64,000 nt of DNA, from contig OX393571.1 of the NCBI GenBank assembly GCA_947652115.1, positions 11,913,504 through 11,977,503 on the forward strand, read 5' to 3'. Below are positions 59,701-64,000 of this stretch, one piece after another (the stretch's first letter is position 1; each line of letters opens with the position of its first letter). Made by a program: the position numbers and the translations under genes. Origin of the DNA: Blastomussa wellsi (lineage: Eukaryota > Cnidaria > Anthozoa > Scleractinia > Plerogyridae). The notes below the pieces were generated by a model. That model searched no databases. It was not told the DNA's origin and saw only the letters and a program-made list of their open reading frames with translations.

Positions 59701-62700
59701 ACAAAACTTGTTTTTCTCCACACACGTCTTGTTTCACTAGAGAAGCTTCTTGACTTTTTTTATTTGTCACAAATTATTCAACCAGCAAGCATGGAATATA
59801 AAACTACCAGGGAAAAAAATCTTTAATGTCCGCTCTGATCTATGACAAACCTTTAAAAGCTTGATCCATTTTTCTTTCGGATAAAACTCATCCTTTTTCA
59901 AGAGGGCCGATTTAGCACCAACACTCTTCATTGCCGCAAGATATTGTCCAGTAAAGGTCGGACTGACCTCTGGGTAAACAATCTCGATTATTCCTATCAC
60001 CACATTGCACAAAATTGAAGACATGTGCACAATTTCGTTGAGGGAAAATGGCATGAGCGAACTTTGTTGACCTACAAAAGAAGGGGAATGTCCATTTTTT
60101 TGGGACAAGGCAAGTTAGATACCTTAAAAATGTAGAAAAATCAAATGATAGCCTTACTAAGAAAGAAAAATGGAACAAGGATGGTTAAGGATGGAGAAGA
60201 TTGAAACAGATTACAAATGACAAATTTAATTTCTTTGAGAGAGAATGGTACAAATGAGCTTTGTTGAACTAAAAAAGAAGGGGAACATGCTGCTTAAAGG
60301 AGTTACATGTACTTTACGATATTTTAGATTTAACTAAAGAAGAAAAACACCAAAGAAGTGATACTGAACCAAACAGGAAAAAGGATGGTTGTTAGGATGG
60401 AGAAGATTGACACAGATTAAAAATGATGAGTTTAGGCTAGCAAATGTAGGCTACAGCTTTTTGAAGACACACAAACCATGATGTTACGTAGCTACTTTAA
60501 TGAATGAAGTAATAATAGATGTTACAAATTCTTAATGATGATTGAAGGTTACAAAATATTTTTTCGGGAGAACCATTGTTGTTAATTTTACCTTCCACTC
60601 CATAAAACTCATTGTCGTGCACAGAAAACAAAGTACTGCTCAACAAAGATGAGAACAAAGACAGCTGTGGAGTAATAGCACTAGCTTCTTGCACTGAAAG
60701 ATTTGTTCCACGGGATATCAGATCTAACAAGGGGATTTCTTTCCTGCATGAGAAACAACGAAAAATTGAGTCAGCAAAATCGAGTGGTTTACGAATGGAT
60801 TGATTGACTGACTGATTGATCGATTTCATTTTGAGAACGTGTCTGATTGGTTAAAAGGTCTTGTGTAATGGTATCCAACCATTCAAAGCCAACATGCTGG
60901 TTTTTCGACCAATCAGATGCCTAACAAAAACCTTTTGTGACTTGGATTATGCACGTTTTTCTGCATTCGGAACCTGTTGCAGAAACATAATAGTTCAGTT
61001 AGAATACATGAAGTGGTAACTCACCCAGTACTGGTAAACACTGTGACAGACTGTATATTGCTCCAAAGCTCTCTTACAAACACTGGACTAAGTGCCAATG
61101 TGTAAAGAAGCCTGCACAGGGAAATATATATATATTAATTACATAAAATAACATAAGTTACACACTAAGAAATGTCTAATGTTAGTGATTCTTTCTGTTG
61201 GATAAACAGGCTGCTTGTGGCTTCTTCAGGCTGTCAGTTGCAAGACAGCTGATCTGTCAGTCTGCCATCTTGAAACTTACAGTCTGGAGAACAATAGCAA
61301 AATTAATCAAAACGTTGCATTTTGGCTGGTAATGTTGATTTTGCCAAGGGCCCAATAACCAGGAGAGCTCAGAACAAATTTTTCAAAACATAGTAGGCCT
61401 GCAATGCGTGAAGAGAGATAGAAAATTAACTTTACTAGCACTGCATCCAAAGAACTTGAGCTATCTACAGTAGTATTAAGGTCTGCACACTGTACAGAGA
61501 ATTAGGAAAAAACCTACAAAGTCATGTCGGCCACATTGCTTACAAAAGGTCACAGGATAAAGAAATTGCACACCTTGTCCTGTGTATGGGTAGTCTGCTT
61601 TCTGACATCAGGAAATGACAAATATTACAAAGTGCTGTGATAACTTCTTTCTCATGTGCCACTTCTTTGTGTCTGGAAAACAAAAGACAGAACATTGGTT
61701 TGGTGATCCAGGTGTACAATTAATTATGGACATGGCATGAGTGCAATATTTTCATGAACACAGTGGATGTACCAGTTTCTGTGGACTTTCTCAAAGTTTT
61801 TCAGCTCTTGTTTCTGGTTTGGCAGTTAAGACCCTGACACAAACAAAGAGCTCTTGCATTTTGTACTTGATGGTCGTGCTCCATGCTCTTCAGCCATGAG
61901 CTCAGCTGTTTTGCAAGTGTACCATAGATATAGATATTTAATACACCAGCTAACCTTGTCACAAGAGATTCCAGGGTCTTGACGTGCTCTTTAGAATCAA
62001 GGATATCTAGACATCTTTCCTTCAAATCTTCCAAGGAAGACTGCCATAAAAGAAAAGCAAATTAAATCTGTAAATAAATATCATCTGTATTTTCAACTGA
62101 AAACATCTTCCCTTGTTGCAAGTCATTAGTAAACCACCCTAAGAGAAGTACATGTACAGCTTATTACAGAAGAACTTTATATATAAGGATGAAGTACGAA
62201 TGGATCAGGCAGAGTCTAAGAGAACCACAGGTAGTGTAATCAGGTAGGCCCTGACTCCTGGAGCCCACAAAAAAACCAGAAGGCATTAGAAACTCCTAAA
62301 AACAACCCGACATAGTAAATTGAATGGTCGAAAATCGAACTCAATCGAACTCAATCCTCGGATTGAGTTTGGCAATCAAACGAAATCGAACACCAGACTT
62401 TCAGTGAGTTCGGAATCCGAACTCAATAGAACCAAATTAAATGGATTGCGTTCTATTGGCTCTGATGAACCCTTACAACTGAACATCTTCACTTACCAAG
62501 TTATCGAAGCATTTATAGGCCACAGGGAAGCAACCAGTTCACGTTGAAGGTGACCCAATTGTCCGCGCTCATTTGCAATTCAGAATGCATGGCCTTTCTC
62601 GCCTATTTTTTTTAATACCTTGAAAACTTTGCCATCCTTGACTTCAAAGCGGCAGCCTTTTACTACGCATTTGAAGCTTACAACCCACAGTGCAAATGAA

Positions 62701-63290
62701 GCCATTTCTGTGGAGTTACTTTGCGTCGTTTACGAAAAACACATGCGCTACATTGCAGGCTTAAGTAACTCGAGCTTCCAAGATCTGGTTTTTATGGCTT
62801 TTCAACGCCTGTTTTACACAAATCACTTTTTCAATAATTGAACGTTTGATTGTGTTCGATTGATTTTTTCTTTTCAGTGACTTTGATTTTGTTTGATTGC
62901 CGAACTCAATCGAACTCAATCCATGAATTGAGTTTGATTGAGTTCGATTGAAATTGAGTTCGATTGGGTTCGATTTACGTGTACCATGCCGGGAAACAAC
63001 TGGAGGAGCTTATAAGCCACACAAGAACTGTGGCAGATAGATTCAGGATGCAAGAAATGAAACTCCAAGCCCAGGATTAAGTTTAGTTAAGAGCGGAATA
63101 GTAAATTCCACATGCTGGGCTGTGCAGTGTATATACAGTAGAAGCAAAGGGATAAGGGAAAGCACTATAACAGAGCTAAATAAACAAATACCCAGACATT
63201 TTAATTTGTATATTGTATGAACAATACATACCTGCTGGGAATCTACCTCCATTTCTAAATCACTGTCATCGTCATCTGGGAGTACAGTTA
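50128..63290 (-). CDS. UBE3C: HECT-type E3 ubiquitin ligase UBE3C, 3' twenty exons (5' end off window)
   Basis: The exons are 63232-63290, 61955-62040, 61574-61672, 61025-61111, 60592-60743, 59851-60071, 59123-59227, 58663-58693, 58024-58130, 56975-57116, 56285-56372, 56089-56182, 55166-55228, 54667-54791, 54385-54475, 52625-52723, 51841-51930, 51530-51596, 50978-51108 and 50128-50295. Every phase fits (2,103 nt after the first partial codon: 700 residues plus stop). The sequence tracks human UBE3C from the acidic linker ([12 protein letters not shown]) through [16 protein letters not shown] and SVHDNEFYG to the HECT domain ([42 protein letters not shown]). The catalytic Cys is in [12 protein letters not shown] (codon 50227-50229), and the end is AGFELS. 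UBE3C works at the proteasome, extending Lys29/Lys48-linked chains. The N-terminal IQ-motif half lies beyond the right edge. Confidence 0.96.
51155..51249. repeat. Hairpin MITE in a UBE3C intron
   Basis: The arms CGCGCGTTGGATATGAGATGG and its partner CCATCTCATATCCAACAAGCG surround a TAGCCAAC...GTTGGCTA inner stem. A second small stem-loop with GGTATATGA lies at about 51320-51352. Confidence 0.6.
52918..53075. repeat. Intronic repeat, copy 1 (pair with 54886-55035)
   Basis: It shares CAATCTTCCTCAT, CATCTTTGGTGTTTTTCTAC and TTTGAAGGCAAT with 54886-55035, also inside UBE3C. A third, inverted and shorter piece is near 60340-60415. Confidence 0.6.
53819..53866 (-). ncRNA. Hammerhead-ribozyme-like motif, minus strand
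   Basis: It has the same layout as 40298-40345, with perfect GATTCG/CGAATC stem I, core CCGACGA, stem II GGGC/GCUC, CGAAA and the GUC site. It faces a plus-strand copy at 53877-53924. Confidence 0.45.
53877..53924 (+). ncRNA. Hammerhead-ribozyme-like motif, plus strand (G5 lost)
   Basis: The same as 53819-53866 but the core reads CCAACGA, which loses invariant G5. Presumably inactive. Confidence 0.35.
53976..54150. mobile_element. 175-bp MITE with CAGTGCG termini
   Basis: The ends are CAGTGCGACCTCTATTAAG and its near reverse complement TCAATGGAGGACGCACTG. The interior repeats GGCCGCTTAATAGAGG-like phrases. It abuts the Penelope-like palindrome. It is intronic in UBE3C. Confidence 0.65.
54886..55035. 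repeat. Intronic repeat, copy 2
   Basis: Partner of 52918-53075, in a neighbouring UBE3C intron and in the same orientation. Confidence 0.6.
55885..56052. repeat. 168-bp foldback element in a UBE3C intron
   Basis: The arms start AAGAAGCCTAAGCCATATAT and return as TACATGGCTTAGGCTTCTT. The inner arms share GAGAACAC and AATGTAGAAAAC with their complements. Confidence 0.6.
57250..57994 (-). repeat. tRNA-derived SINE interrupted by a DNA transposon
   Basis: The family of 1277, minus strand. The 3' part is 57250-57305 and the 5' part with tRNA-like head is 57783-57994. Between them is the element 57306-57782, and the SINE reads on across it once one CAACTAGG is removed. Confidence 0.75.
57306..57782. 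mobile_element. 477-bp DNA transposon (hAT-like) inserted in a SINE
   Basis: The ends are AGGGTTTCAATGGGGT and ACCCCATTGAGACCCT. The 8-bp direct repeat CAACTAGG lies at 57298-57305 and 57783-57790. The interior contains many TTAACCGTTAGCCGTAAAA phrases near both ends. An 8-bp duplication suits hAT, but the borders would also allow 9 bp. Confidence 0.75.
58277..58405 (+). repeat. Dispersed intronic repeat, copy 1
   Basis: It shares ACATGCTGGTTTTTC, ACCAATCAG and a GCACGTTTTTC/ACACGTTTTCC phrase with 60870-60985, also in UBE3C. A looser, inverted relative is near 50650-50780. Confidence 0.5.
60215..60268 (-). pseudogene. Vestigial duplicate of a UBE3C exon start
   Basis: On the minus strand, a TTTTTTAG acceptor is followed by codons for [13 protein letters not shown]. 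The true exon at 59851-60071 begins [14 protein letters not shown]. The intron side (CCCCTTCTTTT) is duplicated too. The likeness fades after about 15-18 codons into repeat sequence and then a stop. It lies in the intron just upstream of the true exon. Confidence 0.65.
62328..62985. mobile_element. Element with repeated GAACTCAATC inverted ends
   Basis: The left end carries CGAACTCAATCGAACTCAAT and CCTCGGATTGAGTTTGG. The right end carries the reciprocal arrangement CAATCCATGAATTGAGTTTG and GAGTTCGATTG. The interior of about 450 bp has a 73-codon open frame with no recognised domain. It lies in a UBE3C intron. Confidence 0.5.
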
Positions 63291-64000
63291 CTGGCATTTA
63301 AAAAGAAAAGTTAAACCAAGAAATAATAAAAACAAATAGGCATTAAACAATGGCTATTATTTAAAAATTACTGTATGGCAAAGGTAATACCCCCTCCCTC
63401 TAGCCTGCGTGCAGCCGTCTCCTATTTCCTAAAGCGGAAAAGTGACGTCTGCGAAACGGCGTCGTTAATCGTGTTCCAGTATCCTGCTATTTCTCCAGAA
63501 TCTGGGGACTGCTCTCTTATTGGTTGCTTTGACAGTAGGCATTGTTAGAATCAACCCTGATTGGCTGTCATCGTAAAATACTCAACATAATTATGCGTTG
63601 TGTTTCATTAGCATGCAAGAGGAAAACATTAACCGTAACTCACGAGTGATTTTGTGCAGTTTATTTCGCTTGTTGTGAATCACAACTACAGAAGTCTGGT
63701 TCAAGGTAGAGGAGAATTTCAAAGTGACTAAGTCCGCTCTGTACAGTTTGCTGTATACTCAAGATCCCTGTGTATCAAGCAATCGATGCGTTGGAAAGCT
63801 ATGGAAGTGACCCGCAGGGATTATAATGAAAGATCAAAGACGAAATCTTACATGAAAGCGGTTATAAATCTTTCAAGGCTGAGCTGCTAGTGAATAAGGA
63901 GTTCCAAACACTTGGAAAAAACAGTGTGGAATCCTCAAAGGGCGAGTACTTTTGGATGAATCGCTTTCGTGATCGTGTACCAAAAGTTACTAAAGGAGTT
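63291..64000. other. UBE3C intron and right-edge sequence
   Basis: No further UBE3C exon is seen. From about 63827 a plus-strand frame stays open to the window end (KSFKAELLVNKEFQ ... GEYFWMNRFRDRV), without a recognised family or a clear start. It may be part of a gene or transposon that continues beyond the edge. Confidence 0.3.

Noticed and set aside
63232..63297. ATG at 63297 as the start codon of the UBE3C-like protein
   Set aside because: The protein lines up with the middle of UBE3C, and a CCAG acceptor directly precedes 63290, so this is an internal exon and the true start lies off the window.

Overview
This is a low-GC window from an animal nuclear genome. Genes are split by short GT-AG introns. 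The intergenic DNA is packed with tRNA-derived SINEs, palindromic MITEs, a LINE relic and Penelope-like fragments. The gene content (secreted VWA/F5-8C/Fn2 proteins, an intronless class A GPCR cluster, a metazoan UBE3C) together with the repeat types points to an anthozoan cnidarian, most likely a stony coral or close hexacoral relative. The species cannot be named from the sequence alone.

Layout. 0.4-9.8 kb (minus): the 5' nine exons of a secreted multidomain extracellular protein (signal peptide, Fn2, beta-sandwich, F5/8C, start of VWA); its 3' end lies off the window. 9.8-18.2 kb: a transposon-rich spacer holding a LINE relic, a 389-bp MITE and an apparently exact 1,976-bp tandem duplication that itself contains nested transposons. 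18.2-26.7 kb (plus): a second secreted protein made of two VWA domains, head-to-head with the first. 28.4-30.2 kb (minus): WDR83OS/Asterix, three exons. 30.6-33.6 kb (plus): a two-domain avidin-family protein with a signal peptide and a GPI-like tail, head-to-head with Asterix across 377 bp. 37.7-47.3 kb: three intronless paralogous GPCR genes (two plus, one minus), the relic of a fourth copy, and two tRNA-Gln genes just beside and inside this region. 50.1-63.3 kb (minus): the 3' twenty exons of UBE3C, including the whole HECT domain; its 5' end lies off the right edge.

All exon models were joined by hand. In each multi-exon gene the reading phase is consistent across every splice junction, and in UBE3C and Asterix the protein follows the known family end to end. 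The genes do not form one pathway. Two of them are secreted matrix-type proteins, Asterix belongs to the ER PAT chaperone complex, and UBE3C is a proteasome-associated ubiquitin ligase. The avidin-like protein is the most unusual content: two intact biotin-site domains in one chain, apparently tethered to the cell surface.
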